64,000 nt of DNA from Ulota crispa (Eukaryota > Streptophyta > Bryopsida > Orthotrichales > Orthotrichaceae): the NCBI GenBank assembly GCA_963920765.1, contig OY987249.1:6864188-6928187 (forward strand), read 5' to 3'. Both the position numbers and the translations under genes were made by a program. Shown in pieces: positions 1 through 11,722 of this stretch (the first letter of the stretch is position 1; every line of letters starts with the position of its first letter). The notes beneath the pieces were generated by a model. It saw only the letters and a list, made by a program, of their open reading frames with translations. It was not told the origin of the DNA and ran no database searches.

Positions 1-1040
1 GACTCAGACTAAACTTGATACTTTTGAATTTGGTTTGAGGTGACTATTTTGGATTGAGGTGGAGTACAAAATGGTACCTTTGTTTTTCCCAAATTAATGA
101 ATATGACGTTTTGTTGTATTTGATGGACAATCCACAATTTTGAATATGATGTCTAAGAGTGTTCCCATTGTAGCTTGTAAAATGCTCTAATGCACACCAA
201 AATGGATGAAAAAGAGATTCCTTACTAGGAGTTGCTTGGGTCAAGCTAACTTTGTTTGTAAAGTTGTCCAACCCTTCAATTTACCCTTCAATACGAGGTT
301 AACACAACTTTCTTATCTAAATATATGTCTTGATGGAACAACCTTTGAGATTCAAAATTAGATGAGTCTTGGTTGGTCGAGTGCATGTTTGTTAGGTGGG
401 TATAGTGAAGGTGATGGGATCCCTTGGGCATGGAAGTGTGATGAACCCTTACTATGACACGGGCATGTAGAAAATTGCATTAGGGATGCTCTAACACTTC
501 ATATAGATCATTTGGTCTTCTCATTTGGTCAACCACTACGTTTTACCTTGAAAAACATTAAGTAAATTTAACCATTGCTGCTTTGGATGCCATGTAATTT
601 TCAAGTGGTAAATACCAAAGGGCATGCACTAGTTGGATAGAGGTAAATAAGGTTGGAGCAACCATGGACTTTGAATGCATGTGGGACAATCCTTGGTGGG
701 GATGCTAATGATTTGGATAGGGAACTTGCACGGAGAGCAAGTATTGCTTGGTTAGAATATAGTTCAAAGAGAAAATGCATTAGTTGATTAAAACACTCTC
801 TTAGAAGCAACTTTATCATGAAAAATAAAAATAAAGATTTTACATTCATATCAAATTGGAATAAGTTGGATAGTAATAGTAATTTTCATTCAGTTGCTTG
901 TGCACTTTATGTCTCTATGAATGGGAATTTCCAATGTTATCTTTGTGAACTAAAGGTTTTAGGTGTTAAAGTAATCAATGTTAAAATAAGGTACATTTTT
1001 GACTAATTGTTGCTCTAAGAATTCATCCAAACTAACAAAA
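1..1040. other. AT-rich intergenic DNA, no gene seen
   Basis: No reading frame of convincing length or composition, no recognisable protein motif and no clear terminal repeats were found. Short open frames here are what AT-rich DNA gives by chance. Confidence 0.6.
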
Positions 1041-1049
1041 AATATGCAA

Positions 1050-1090
1050 ATATATACATATATATACATATATATATATACACACACACC

Positions 1091-1147
<57 letters not shown>
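1050..1147. repeat. (TA)n / (CA)n microsatellite
   Basis: Dinucleotide tract, first mixed TA/CA and then almost pure TA. It produces Tyr/Ile-rich open frames on both strands that are not genes. Confidence 0.95.
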
Positions 1148-1149
<2 letters not shown>

Positions 1150-2690
1150 TTATTGCAAAATCCAAAATTTGCTTGATTTCAAAATTTTCTATTTTTTACT
1201 AGATCTATTGTTGCTTGACTTGCTTCTATGCCTAGAAGGTTATAAATACTTTTTCTTTTTCATGTAAGTGCTCTCTCTTTATGTCATTGATTGCAAATAT
1301 TCTTGTCAGATAATAATTTTTTCTATTCAATAGAAAGCAAAACTACAAACACCTTAGGTAAAAGAAAATCTCACTTACTTGACAAATTGAGTTGTAGTGT
1401 CTACAATGACAACTTTGCCACTACCATAGTATGCTTTTGTAATTTTTGTTATAAAAAATGACTCACTAAATCAATAGGCATTAATGTTTTGTCTACTTGT
1501 TTGGTTTGTAGTTATTTTGTTTTTATAAAAAAAGATCAAAGTGGAAAAGATTTGTTTGTTTGCAGTTGAAGGCATAAACATTAACCCAACAAAAAAGATC
1601 ATGAAAAAAATAAAACTGCATGTACTTGGGTTTGCTTAAGAATTTCTTATCATGTGAATTTAACTATATCAATACTAGCATAAGCACTTGTTGGTCCAAC
1701 GAGACCCAAAATAATTTCAGGCCCAGTCATGCAAAATCTTTCCATCACAAGAAAATAATTCTTACTTTTTATCTGCGCACTCCCATATCAAACTTTATTC
1801 AAAACATTCCCTTGCAATAAAACATTTTTTGTTCTATATCCATAGAGTTTTTTACCCAAACAATAAAAGGAAAGTCACTATTTTCTCATGCAAAAAAACA
1901 TTTTTTATTTTTTACCTTTGCAATTTTTTACCCATGTAGTAATTATTCACACAATTATTTTAGTTTTTTATCCATGCAATTTTGTTACATTATTTACTCA
2001 CGCATTTTTTTATGCATAATTTTTTTCTCATGCAAGATTTCACTTACGCAAGTTTTTAACCCAAGAATGTTTTTACCCATGCTGGTTTATTTATACACGC
2101 GGTAAGAATATCGTGGTAAAAGCATCGCCAAAAGGGAAAACTGAATTTTGTTATATATATATGTAGATAAAGTAAGTAAAACCTCATTGCATGAAGTAAT
2201 ATTTGCATTGCTTTGCGATTGCGCTTTCCAAATGGTAAGCAAAGATTGTATATAACCTTGAACTCAAATTTTTGGCCTTTGTAATCTAAGAGAATAGTTT
2301 CTATTCCTTCATCCATTTTGAACCAATTCCTGTGGTTGGTGTGCCATAGAAATGCAGATAAATTAAGTCAATTTTGCAAACACAACATTTATAGTGTAAC
2401 AAAAATCAAATCATATACTGTAAGGGCAATTCTATAGTATAAGTTGAGGTTGGTTGTTTCCAACATCTAACACTCCCAATGCTTGCTAGACTCTGGTTGG
2501 TTGATTTTTTTGAAAATTGATTTTTTTGAAAATATTATCCAGGTTTTTCCGTGAGGAGATGAAGCTTATTTTCAAAACATATCTCATTATTTAAAAGAGA
2601 GAATTTGACACAACCATAATTTAAGAAATTGAGTCTTCTGAAAAAAAGAGGCCAAGTCTTTAGGTCCAACAAGGTTGACCTTTAATCAAG
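1148..2690. other. AT-rich intergenic DNA with diffuse CCATGCAA-like repetition
   Basis: No gene recognised. Between about 1840 and 2090 short words related to TTTTACCCATGCAA recur in degenerate tandem fashion, which suggests an old simple repeat. Nothing else stands out. Confidence 0.5.
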
Positions 2691-2693
2691 TAC

Positions 2694-3440
2694 TTGGCTT
2701 CAGGGTTTCACTTTCATTGGGGGATCTCGGATGTTTCCCAAGTTCCTGACGTCAGGTTTTTACTTTCATCAAGGGGTCTCTCAATGTTTCCAAAGTTCTT
2801 CATGTCAGAATTTCACTTTCATCTCACTTTCATTGAGGAATCTCCCAATGTTTCCAAAGTTCCTGGCATGAAGGTTTTACTTTTATCAAGGGATCCTCGA
2901 TGTTTTTGAAGTTCTTGACGTCATGGTTTCACTTCACTACAAAAGGAATTGTCCAAAATGACAAAAATATGTCCAAATCAACATGGCTAAATTTGCAAAA
3001 ATTGTCCAATTTGACAGTCATTTTAGACACATTTAGTCAATTCAGACATGTCCATTTGAACACAATTTCTTGTAATGCTTTCATCAAAGGATCCCTCGAG
3101 GTTTCCCAAGTTCCTAATATTAGAGTTCTACATTGATCAAGGGATCTCCTATGGTTGCCCAAGTTCTTGGCATCATGGTTTCACTTTCATCGGGGGATTG
3201 CCCAATGTTTCCCAAGTTTATGGCGTCAAAGTTTCACTTTCATCGGGGGATTGCCCAATGTTTCCCAAGTTTATGGCGTCAAAGTTTCACTTGCATTAGG
3301 GGATCCCTCGATGTTTTTGAAGTTCTTGATGTCAAGGTTTTACTATCATTGGGGGATTCCTTGATGTTTCCCAAGTTCCTAACATTAGAGTTTCACTTTC
3401 ATTGGGGGATCCCTGATGTTTCCCAAGTTCCTAGCTTCAA
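2694..3440. repeat. Minisatellite, unit about 50-60 bp
   Basis: About a dozen degenerate copies of a unit of the form GTTTCACTTTCAT(C/T)GGGGGAT followed by CCAATGTTTCCCAAGTT and a GTCA/TCAA end. Two neighbouring units near 3174-3292 are almost identical, so part of the array is recent. Long open frames in all three + frames simply reflect the repeat. The array is interrupted at 2935-3077 by a CACTA-type element. Confidence 0.9.
2935..3077. mobile_element. Short CACTA-type non-autonomous transposon (MITE)
   Basis: The element starts CACTACAAAAGGAATTGT and ends ACAATTTCTTGTAATG, which are inverted repeats matching the CACTACAA(G/A)AAA termini of plant CACTA (CMC) transposons. It is flanked on both sides by the 3-bp direct repeat CTT (2932-2934 and 3078-3080), the target-site size of that superfamily. 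At 143 bp it has no coding capacity. It sits inside the minisatellite, so it is younger than the array. Confidence 0.82.
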
Positions 3441-5340
3441 GAATTGTGACCCAATAATCCAATATTCAATGTAAATGGTTTGGCAAGGCCATTTTTAGAT
3501 TAAGTTTTGTTTTGTTGTTCTTGTAAGGATTTGTTTAGTCTGTAGATGAAATGAGTAAACAAATAAAAAGTTCTTGGTAGTCACTGATTGCACCCTTTGG
3601 CTCTATTGCTTTTGTAACATCATCATCTGTCGTGTTGAGACCTTTGAGCTATGCCTCCTTTCTAGTCTTGAAGTTCAGTTGTGTTTTACAAATGAATGTG
3701 GTTCTTCAACTATGTTTTCATGTAGCGATACAATCATACTTGAATTTTCATAATGTGAGTTCTTCAACATTTTTTTATTAAGGTGGTTGCAATTCCTGCA
3801 CAATTTTTCAATTATGTTTTTAATTGTGTATTCAAAGCTACATGGACATTTCCTTTGAGAAGATAGAATGCTCACTTACCAAATGTGAGCAAAGTTTACA
3901 AGTTGGATCCTTGACTGAGTACCATGTCCAGCTCATCATGAAGTGGCATCAACAAATCTTCCAATGTGCTTCAGTGTAGGCTTATAGGAAGATGAGAAAG
4001 CAGAATTGTTAAAAAGAAAGTGATATTATGTAATATAAGAGAATATTAAATGCAAATTTTGTAAGTGCGGGCAACTTCTTACGACAAAAATGACCACTTA
4101 CCTAGTCTACAATAATTTATGATACGTATTCATACTGCAAATTGATGCCTATGCTTGCAACTCTAGAAGCAATATTGCAAGCATAAGTTTCATCTATTTG
4201 TCTCAGTAATCCCTCGCCTTTATGGAGGCCCTCCAGCATCTCAAAGATGGGCTGGTACAAAGTCTCTAGAAGGCCTAACAACAAAGAACTGCACGTTATG
4301 GTCATCACCCCAAAAATACCAAAAGGAAGAGCCGAGTTGAAGCTCTCGATCTCTAGTGGGATAATGTCGGGGATCTCTTGATACAATTGCTAATAATATA
4401 GTGCACATCCAAGGATTCATTTTTTGACTTTGGATTTTGCACTATACATTGGGAGATCTCCCAATACAATGGTGTAAATTTGTGCACGGCCAAGGAACAA
4501 TTGTAAAAGATTTTAGTTTGCTCTAATCATCTAGAAATCTCATGATTTGGTGCATCTGGAGATTTTTGGTATTTATGAATTCTGGACTTTCTAAAGTCCA
4601 AAAGTAGTTAAATATGGCATCTTGGCCTCAAAGTCATTATTATGTTTTCATAGAGTATGATTATTTGTTAGAAAAAAAACATTCTTTTGAGATGGTCAAC
4701 TCCATAAGATGGGATCATAATAATACTAGTGGCCCTACTTAGTCTATTTCTTATCTCTTTCCTTTTACAACTTTCAATCTTTACTCAGATGACCTCCCAA
4801 CTTTGATGTTTAGGCATTTACACTCAAAAAAATTGACCCCATTACACTCTTCTTAAGATGGGAATTGCAAACTTGGGGCCATTCTCAAAGCCATTTAGGT
4901 TGAAACTTGAAAGTTGGGTAGAAATGACTCCACTTTTTCAATAATGGCCTTCCACTCCTAGTGTAAAGCAACCCTAAGACCTTCTAATTCTCTTCTTCTT
5001 CAAACCAACTAATCATACTACTAAAATCACAATGATTTTTGTAATATCACATCTTGCTTTATAATATCACATATCACATTATGAATACAACTTTAAAACT
5101 TAATGAACTTTTTACTTGCATTCTATCTAACATATGAAAATCCTATTAAAATTCTAACAATAAAATTATAATGAATATTATAATGAATAGCGTAGCAAGT
5201 GCCAACCGCTAAAATTTGATTAAAATCAGGAGTTTTGAGAAAGTTCATAAAACGGCTCATGACATTACACCACTCGTGATTCTCCAACACCCGCCAAGCA
5301 ACTCCGACACCCTCATGAGTGGGCCGGCCTTTGGTTAAAG
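3441..5340. other. AT-rich intergenic DNA, no gene seen
   Basis: No convincing coding frame, splice-linked exon set or terminal repeats were recognised. Composition is typical of the intergenic DNA in this window. Confidence 0.55.
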
Positions 5341-5640
5341 TAGCGTCTCAAACAACCTTCGCTAATATGAGATTTCGTACTTTCGAAACGGCGTTTGGCC
5401 CCCGAGGATGAGCAAGGGGGGGCAGCGGAGTACGACTTTGACCCAGCCGCTCACCCAAACCGCACTGATCACTGCGCATGTGCTTTGTAGCCAGACTGAT
5501 CCGCATTGCATCAAGCACGTCCCTTCCAGAAAGCCTGCACTTTGACCAACCTCGTCGAATCGATGTGGCGGCGCTTAACTTCGTTACAGCAATCTGCAGC
5601 AACTCTCTTTTAGCACCTACCTACCTCGGTATGTAGTAAT
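5341..5640. other. GC-richer island upstream of the TBL gene, unexplained
   Basis: About 300 bp with clearly higher GC than its surroundings and an 84-codon open frame on the minus strand (5348-5602). The frame shows no family motif that I recognise. It could be a gene fragment, an upstream exon or a distal promoter element of the TBL gene. I do not call it a gene. Confidence 0.3.
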
Positions 5641-6345
5641 TCATACGACTGAAGCCCGGCTGCTCACGGAGCATACCTACTTTTTCTAACAGACAGACAC
5701 CTTAGCAGTTAGCACGCCATAACATTCTATAATGGAATCGTAGATCCAAAGTCAAGTGCAAGTTAGAGTATAGTTACAGCTCTTCCATCCGACATGTTGA
5801 TCTGTGGTGTGGAAGTTCAGTTACTTGGGTACGTACTGATTTTGCCGAGAGCAAGCAGATAGACAGAAATTGCGCTTCTTTTCCGATCGACCCAATAGAA
5901 TGTCGAGTTGGAAAACCTTGGCGTGCTGAGATTGATGTATTTGCGATTGTGGACCAGGAAACCCATCAATCATACAGAGTAGTAAGGGAAGTGATTGCAC
6001 TTGTAGGCCAATTTTAAGAGAAGTTCTTCGTACTGTGCAGCCATTTTCGAGATTTTGGACTTCAGAGCATTTTTGTAACATGTATAGAATGTTACAGTAC
6101 TGAGGCCAGGTCAGCTCAGAAGCATATCGAGAATTGCGAGGGAAAACTTGTCACAGACACAGATGCGTTTGTCAAGAGGTGGTTTGGTGATGAGTGCAGC
6201 CTGGTGCTGCTATTAAAACTAGCTAGAAATAGAGTGGTGTCGAGCTAGAGGACGTTTCATTGCTGCTGTAAAGCTGGAGGTTTTGAAAACAGACAGACAG
6301 GCAGGCAACGGCAGTGTGCGTTGAAGGGAGGAAAATTTTGTGACC
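5641..6345 (+). promoter_or_regulatory. Presumed promoter and 5' leader of the TBL gene
   Basis: Non-coding stretch directly upstream of the TBL start. The start at 6346 lies in an almost ideal plant/eukaryotic context (GACCATGGG). An alternative in-frame GTG six bases upstream would not be used in a plant. No clear TATA box could be fixed, and the extent of the 5' UTR is unknown. Confidence 0.45.
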
Positions 6346-9300
6346 ATGGGGTCGTTTAGTGGCAATGGCGGTCAACAAGTGAGCTGGGTGAAGGTGCCAA
6401 TTTTTTGTTTAGTCGCTATATGTGTAGCATTGGCCATGGACGCGCTCATAGCTCCCTTGGTGACTAGCGGCGGAGAGAAAGCCTTGTCCAACGATCCTTC
6501 ACGAGAGATCATTCGGGATCCATTGAAGATTAAAGCAGGCGTGGTTCCCGAGGTGGTAGATCGACCGAAGATCAAAGATGCAGAGTTGCATGACGACGTG
6601 GAATTGGAGCCAGCAGCGATGAGCAGCAGCAACAGCAATGGAACCCAAGTGGTGCTTCAGCTTCCTTCTCAGCAAGGTAAGACGATGGCGAGCTTCAGTA
6701 ATGCAATATGCGAGAGGTAGCAAGTTTTACCAATAGGCAAATTTTAGGGAAAAATTCATGGATATCTCTGAAGTTTGCAATCCTTGCATACATACCCCTG
6801 CTATTTCAGAAATGGCACATATGCCCTTGCACCAAAATAGGTGATTGTTTTGTAGTGCATGCCACTTCCCTTCTTCCTTTGTGCGTACATTGTTTCTTTT
6901 TTGTTTCATTACATTCCCTTCTTCAACATTGGACACAAAGTTGATTGCCTTTTTGGCTTTTGGGGCCACATCCTAGGACACCACTAGGCGGTGGTTTTTA
7001 TTAGTAATGAAAAATTGTGAATGGCACCGGAATGGTGTAACATTAGTCATGAAAGAAGTACAAGAGCAACAAGTAAATGCCTGAAAATTTATGGTCCAAG
7101 GGTATTTGTGCAATTTTCTGAAAAAAATAGGGATATCTATGCAAAAATTGCAAACTTTAGTGGTATCCATGAAATTTTCCCTAAATTTTAACAAGGCATA
7201 ATCTTGGGGAGGAATTGTTCTATAAGTCATTGAATAGACCTACTGCCGATGTTTTGATTATCGTGAGGGTAGCTAAAGCTGTTGCTTTGCTGCAGAGATG
7301 GAGTGCAATCTGTTTCAGGGCAAATGGGTGCAAGAAGAGTCCAGGAAGACGCTGTACAAATTCGCCACGTGTCCCGTCCTGTCGAAACCGCAGAACTGCC
7401 CCGGCAATGGGCGCCCGGACTCTGGCTTTCTGAACTGGAAGTGGAAGCCGAACGGCTGCCAGCTTGCTGACTTCGACCCTGTGGCGTTTCTGGAGCTCAT
7501 GCGAGGCAAGACCTTGGCTTTCGCAGGCGACTCCTTGACGCGCAATCAGTACGAATCCCTCTTGTGTGCACTCTGGCAGGTAAGGAAGCGCCCTCTTCAC
7601 TAAGGTAGGAGGCTCATGAATGGAGCATCTCAGGGCTGAAACTGAATTCTGGGGAGGTGAAACTTTTGAAATATTCTTCAGTAAACTTTCCTTGAAAGAC
7701 AAGAAGAATTGGCATCTAACGTAACTTTCATATTTTGTTTTGGAGCTTTGTGTAATTAGTCATGAAACTTTGAAGTAGAAGAGCCATTGGGATCTAAATT
7801 GGTGCACCTCCTCAAATGTACATTCTTGTACATTGTTGAAGGGCTATGAAAAACAACATGTACAAACAAATTTCATTTGAGGTGCACCACTTTAGAGTCT
7901 GTGCACTTTTAGGACAAGCCCTCCTACCTTAACTATTAGGAGCAGTTCACACTCCGTCCCAAGTCTGAGTTGCTTACATGGAAGCATTTTTTGAAAATTT
8001 TGACGTCAAAGGAGGTGGGGTTTCACTTATGATTTGAGTCTGAAACCATTTTGCTAAACCCAACTTTGAGCCCCAAGTCCCTTCAACATTTTTGTGTAAA
8101 ATATTCATGGCTTTATTTAGCACTCCTTTTTGCCCTTAGTAACCTAAAAAAATTTGGATCTGGAGCTGGTATGGGACTTACATAAATGGGACGAGGGACG
8201 TAGTGTGAACCGTCCCTTAGTGTTCATGTCTGATAATTCATGTAGCTAGACGGAAGTTACTCCATTACCTTTGAACTACCGAAAGCACACTAAGGTAGGT
8301 ACACCCAATGGCGTGGGTGTACCCAATGCCACTCATATGTTAGGCATGAATTCATTTCTCACATAAGATCTAAGCCATCTTTAGATGGCTTACCTTCTGA
8401 ACTCAAAAGGTAAGCCATCTAAGGATGGCTTAGATCTTATGTGAGAAATGAATTCCTCCTTGACATATGAGTGGCATAGGGTACACCCACATCATTGAGT
8501 GTACCTACCTTACAGCGGCAAAAAAAGAACTCGCTTTTCTTTCTCCCCAGCTCACAACGCGACCACTGTGGTGGTTTTGTGGACAATCAGACTTGTATGT
8601 GTTTTCTTTGTTTTATGATTGGAGAGCCAATATGGAAGTTCACCCTTGCTCACATTTTATTTGAAACTGTACTCTAAAGCATGGACCTAAGATCTGATAT
8701 TCTCCATCAAGGATGAATTTCCATGGTGACATTGGATTTGCAAAAACAAAGACCAACAAGTTTGCACTTTTCTCCATTTTCCTTTGCCATACCCAACATG
8801 GAAGTTAGCTAGGGCCTACTTCCATGCTACATTGCAATTGGACAAAGTGACTAGTATCCCTGCCTTTAGAAAACTTAGATCCCAAAACTCCCTTGCTTCT
8901 CTAGAAAAAAACTTGTCAAATCACCATTTCCAATTGTATGATTTTTTTTAGCACACTTCTACAACTCAATAATTTGTTTGTTGTTGTTTCCTTGCTTCTC
9001 CAATTTTAGAGACCACCATAGAAATCAACCATGATTGTCATATTGGACCAACCCTAAATCACTTGTCTTGTCTAGCACAACAACAAATGATCAAAACACA
9101 TACACATGCAATTTTTGTTTGTTATTCTTTTAAGATCTAGGCATAGATGCAACCTTGCATCTGTGCACTAACGTCCGCACCCTAATTCTATTATGGAACT
9201 TCACTCAATCTGGATTGTCCACTTGTCCTGTCTTCTAGCCTAAACTCACCCAAAGTAACAACTATGAAGTTGACATTTGCCCTAAGAGAATTTGATAGCT

Positions 9301-11722
9301 TTTTGTAGTTGCGTTGCAAACAGAGGAATGTTGGCGTTTCAAGTGTAGGTAGGTGATGGGTTCAACTTGCAAAGCTCACGATCGGCACTCTCTTGATATG
9401 TCACTATTGATTTTGTGAGCACTGATCCAGCAGGGTTTTAATTGTGGATCGACAGGTGGTGACGCCGGTGATGCGAGGCACCAGGATGGCCATGCGATAT
9501 GAGTTCAGGGAGTACGGCTTCACGGCGGTGCGCTTTTGGTCGCCATGGCTGGTGGACGTGACCACGGATGCCATCGACATCGCATCGAATGACCTGAGCA
9601 AGCTGCACCTGGACACCTTGGATTCTGTTTTCTCGAAGAGCCTGGCCAGCATCGACGTCTTTGTGGTGGCCACCGGGCACTGGTGGGGTACCAAGCCCGC
9701 TGTGTTCGTGAACGGATCCTCCGTCGTGGGCTGGCAGAAGTGGTGGAACAACACCTCTCCCAATCCCATGGATTCCATGACGGCCTTCGCCCTTACCATG
9801 AAAATGGTCTTGAACTCCATTTTGGCACACCCGGCATACAAGTGAGCATTTTCACCACCTGGCTTTGCAATGAACTCTGCCATTGGTTCATTGGCACGTT
9901 CCAAAACTTGCTCTCATCTGAGATCTTCACCGCTTCTAGTTTTCAAACAGAAAATTTGGTTGTGCATCTCATTTTTCAGCAATTAGAAACTTGCCAATTC
10001 AACCAAGATTCTCTAATATTTGATCTCAATGCAATCCACTTCAACAGAAGCATCAACCAAGCATGCGATATGGAGAGCATGGTTGTACATCACGATCTTG
10101 GCTCTCTTCAGAGTTGTGGTGTCTTTTTTTCAGATCCTTCATCAAAACATGATTATGCATTATTTACCCTTCAAAAGTTTGTTCGGAATACTTTGCTTTA
10201 CTAAAATTACTTCTCCAGGGCTCTAATTCGTGTTGCCTAGCCTACAGTAAGACCTCGTCACACTCACTTTTAACTTTTAAGCATAAATGGTCCTTTGTAC
10301 TCGAGGGTGGTATTCATGTTGTAGACTTATAAACCTTTTCCCTTGCCGTATCTATTTGGTCATAGAAATCCAAATCCTTAACAAAATAACACCTTTCATT
10401 CTCGTCACTCTTTTTACTCAATTTTCACTCATGTGTTAGAACATTGTTAGGCTTGTTTGCGAACTCTTGAATTTGGTTGTTTGCGATGCAGGGGGTTGAC
10501 GATACTTCGAACATATTCGCCGGATCACTACGAAGGAGGGACGTGGAACACGGGCGGTTCTTGCACGGGCAAGACTAAGCCGCTGACGGACGCCGAGCTA
10601 CCGCGAAACAAACACTTAGACGCAGTGTACGCCCACCAAATGGCCGCGGTGAAGGAAGCCAACGCCACGGAGGAGAGGCTGCTTGTGATGGACGTCGTGA
10701 AACCGTTTCTCCACCGAGCAGACGGACACGCGGGCCCTTACCGCGACAGTAACCCCAACAAAGTGGTGAGTACCAAGTTATCAACCATTGGCACGCTTTG
10801 TAAATGCCTCTAGTAACACTCCATAACATTATTTTTGTATTTCATTTATATTTCATTTTTACTTTATTTTAAATTTTGGTTCAATCCCAACTCTACAAGT
10901 TGCAGTGGGGCAAAATTAATCACCAAAGAAAACCTCAAGTGACTAATTGAAGTAACTAAAACAAGTAGGACCTTGGATTGAAGTTGGGTTTCACTTATTG
11001 CTTATCTCAGCACAATCCCATCTTCCCACCTTCTTGACGCTGCAACTTTCAAAAAGTGCTGCCACACATGTATTTTGTAAGTTAATGTTTAAGAGGGACA
11101 TGGAACATAATGTAAAGTTACCAAGTCCCGATTTTCAACTCAAAGTATGAGGGACAACTCACATTGTGTCTCATGTTTCATTTGTGCAAGTTCCACCTTA
11201 TCGTAAGATTCCAGCTTCATTAGGTTATAGAGGGAAAAAAAGAGTTCTATAAAAAACCAAGAATCTTTTATGTAAAAACGTTGGTGGGACTTAGGCTAAA
11301 AGTTGGATCTAGCAGTATGGTCAATGCAAATCTTGAATGGATTTCCAACCTTCTTGGCGCCAAAACTTCTTCCAAAAAAAGTTGCCACTTAAGCAGTATG
11401 CATTGAATTAGAACATGAAATTTGGACGTAGCATGAAATGCCAAATCCCAACTTTAACTCGCAACCAATTGGATTGTGAGATTTCAGCGAGACTTAGAAC
11501 GTAGTGTAAACCCTGGCTCGTACATTGAAAAGGTCAATAAACTTTGAATTTGCCAAGCTGGCTAAAACGTAGCAATGGTTGAGTACCTTGCAGGTGAAGC
11601 GTGGGAAGAACGGCAGACCCCCTCCCCAAGACTGCCTGCACTGGTGCATGCCTGGACCCATCGACACTTGGAACGAGTACTTGCTTGCCATGCTGAGGCG
11701 TCACTACCGTAAGAAGCAATGA
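6346..11722 (+). CDS. TBL: TRICHOME BIREFRINGENCE-LIKE (TBL) polysaccharide O-acetyltransferase
   Basis: Five exons join in phase: 6346-6676, 7296-7579, 9456-9841, 10492-10765 and 11594-11722, giving 467 aa. One hydrophobic segment near residues 18-40 ([15 protein letters not shown]) marks a Golgi type II membrane anchor. It is followed by a variable stem and then the PMR5 N-terminal domain from C114 (CNLFQGKWV). The GDS catalytic motif is at 188-190 ([10 protein letters not shown]) and the DxxH motif at D438-H441 (DCLHWCMPG). Both are the Ser-His-Asp elements of plant GDSL-like acetyltransferases that move acetyl groups onto cell-wall glycans. The middle region ([26 protein letters not shown]) resembles the TBL19-22/27 branch, which acetylates xyloglucan, but the substrate is inference. 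Intron 1 (6677-7295) and intron 2 (7580-9455) carry several MITEs. No defect seen. Confidence 0.93.
6747..7182. mobile_element. GGGAAA-type foldback MITE, copy 1 (TBL intron 1)
   Basis: Inverted-repeat element of 436 bp. It begins GGGAAAAATTCATGGATA and ends with the complement TATCCATGAAATTTTCCCT. The arms share the words CTGAAGTTTGCAA and AGGGTATTTGTGCAA with four other copies in the window. It is flanked by the 8-bp direct repeat AAATTTTA (6739-6746 and 7183-7190), which points to a hAT-like or Mutator-like origin. It occupies most of intron 1. Confidence 0.88.
7603..7929. mobile_element. AGGTAGGAGGC-ended, TA-flanked MITE (TBL intron 2)
   Basis: Element of 327 bp with terminal AGGTAGGAGGCTC and complementary CCCTCCTACCT ends. 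It is flanked by TA on both sides, the target of Tc1/mariner-like elements. The interior is the reverse complement of the element at 47959-48281: both carry the words GAGGTGAAACTTTTGAAATATT and TAGATGCCAATT in one orientation or the other. This makes the two a confirmed repeat family. No coding capacity. Confidence 0.82.
7945..8210. mobile_element. GTTCACAC-ended inverted-repeat element (TBL intron 2)
   Basis: About 266 bp bounded by GTTCACACTCCGTCCC and the complementary GGGACGTAGTGTGAAC. The ends resemble those of the elements at 34722-34832 and 56783-56895, but the interior is different. A target duplication could not be defined. Confidence 0.55.
8293..8510. mobile_element. AGGTAGGTACACCC-ended, TA-flanked foldback MITE (TBL intron 2)
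   Basis: Near-perfect palindrome of 218 bp flanked by TA. The ends are AGGTAGGTACACCC and the complementary GTGTACCTACCT. The arms pair along almost their whole length (TAAGCCATCT and AGATGGCTTA near the centre), so a transcript would form a long hairpin. Confidence 0.85.
9040..9300. repeat. Dispersed repeat shared with PPR intron 1
   Basis: This stretch near the end of TBL intron 2 is related in the same orientation to 38205-38415, near the end of intron 1 of the PPR gene. Shared words include ATGCAACCTTGCATC/GACGCAACCTTGCATC, CCTAAACTC(A/G)CCCAAAGTAACAAC and CTAAGAGAATT. Both copies end about 40-150 bp before a splice acceptor. Nature unknown; no terminal repeats were defined. Confidence 0.6.
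10766..11593. repeat. TBL intron 4 with two diverged tandem segments
   Basis: Two related blocks, roughly 10970-11160 and 11285-11470, share ACCTTCTTG(A/G)CGC followed by AACTT and AAGT(T/G)CTGCCA-like words. This looks like an old tandem duplication within the intron. No exon-like sequence was noticed. Confidence 0.4.

Noticed and set aside
959-1202. Open frames on both strands rich in Tyr and Ile
   Set aside because: They are translations of the (TA)n/(CA)n microsatellite.
3075-3474. Overlapping frames up to 113 codons
   Set aside because: All three frames are open because the minisatellite unit lacks stops; the translated repeats have no protein logic and no splice or start support.
5348-5602. 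84-codon minus-strand frame in a GC-richer patch
   Set aside because: No recognisable motif, and the composition alone allows a frame of this length. Kept only as an unexplained island.
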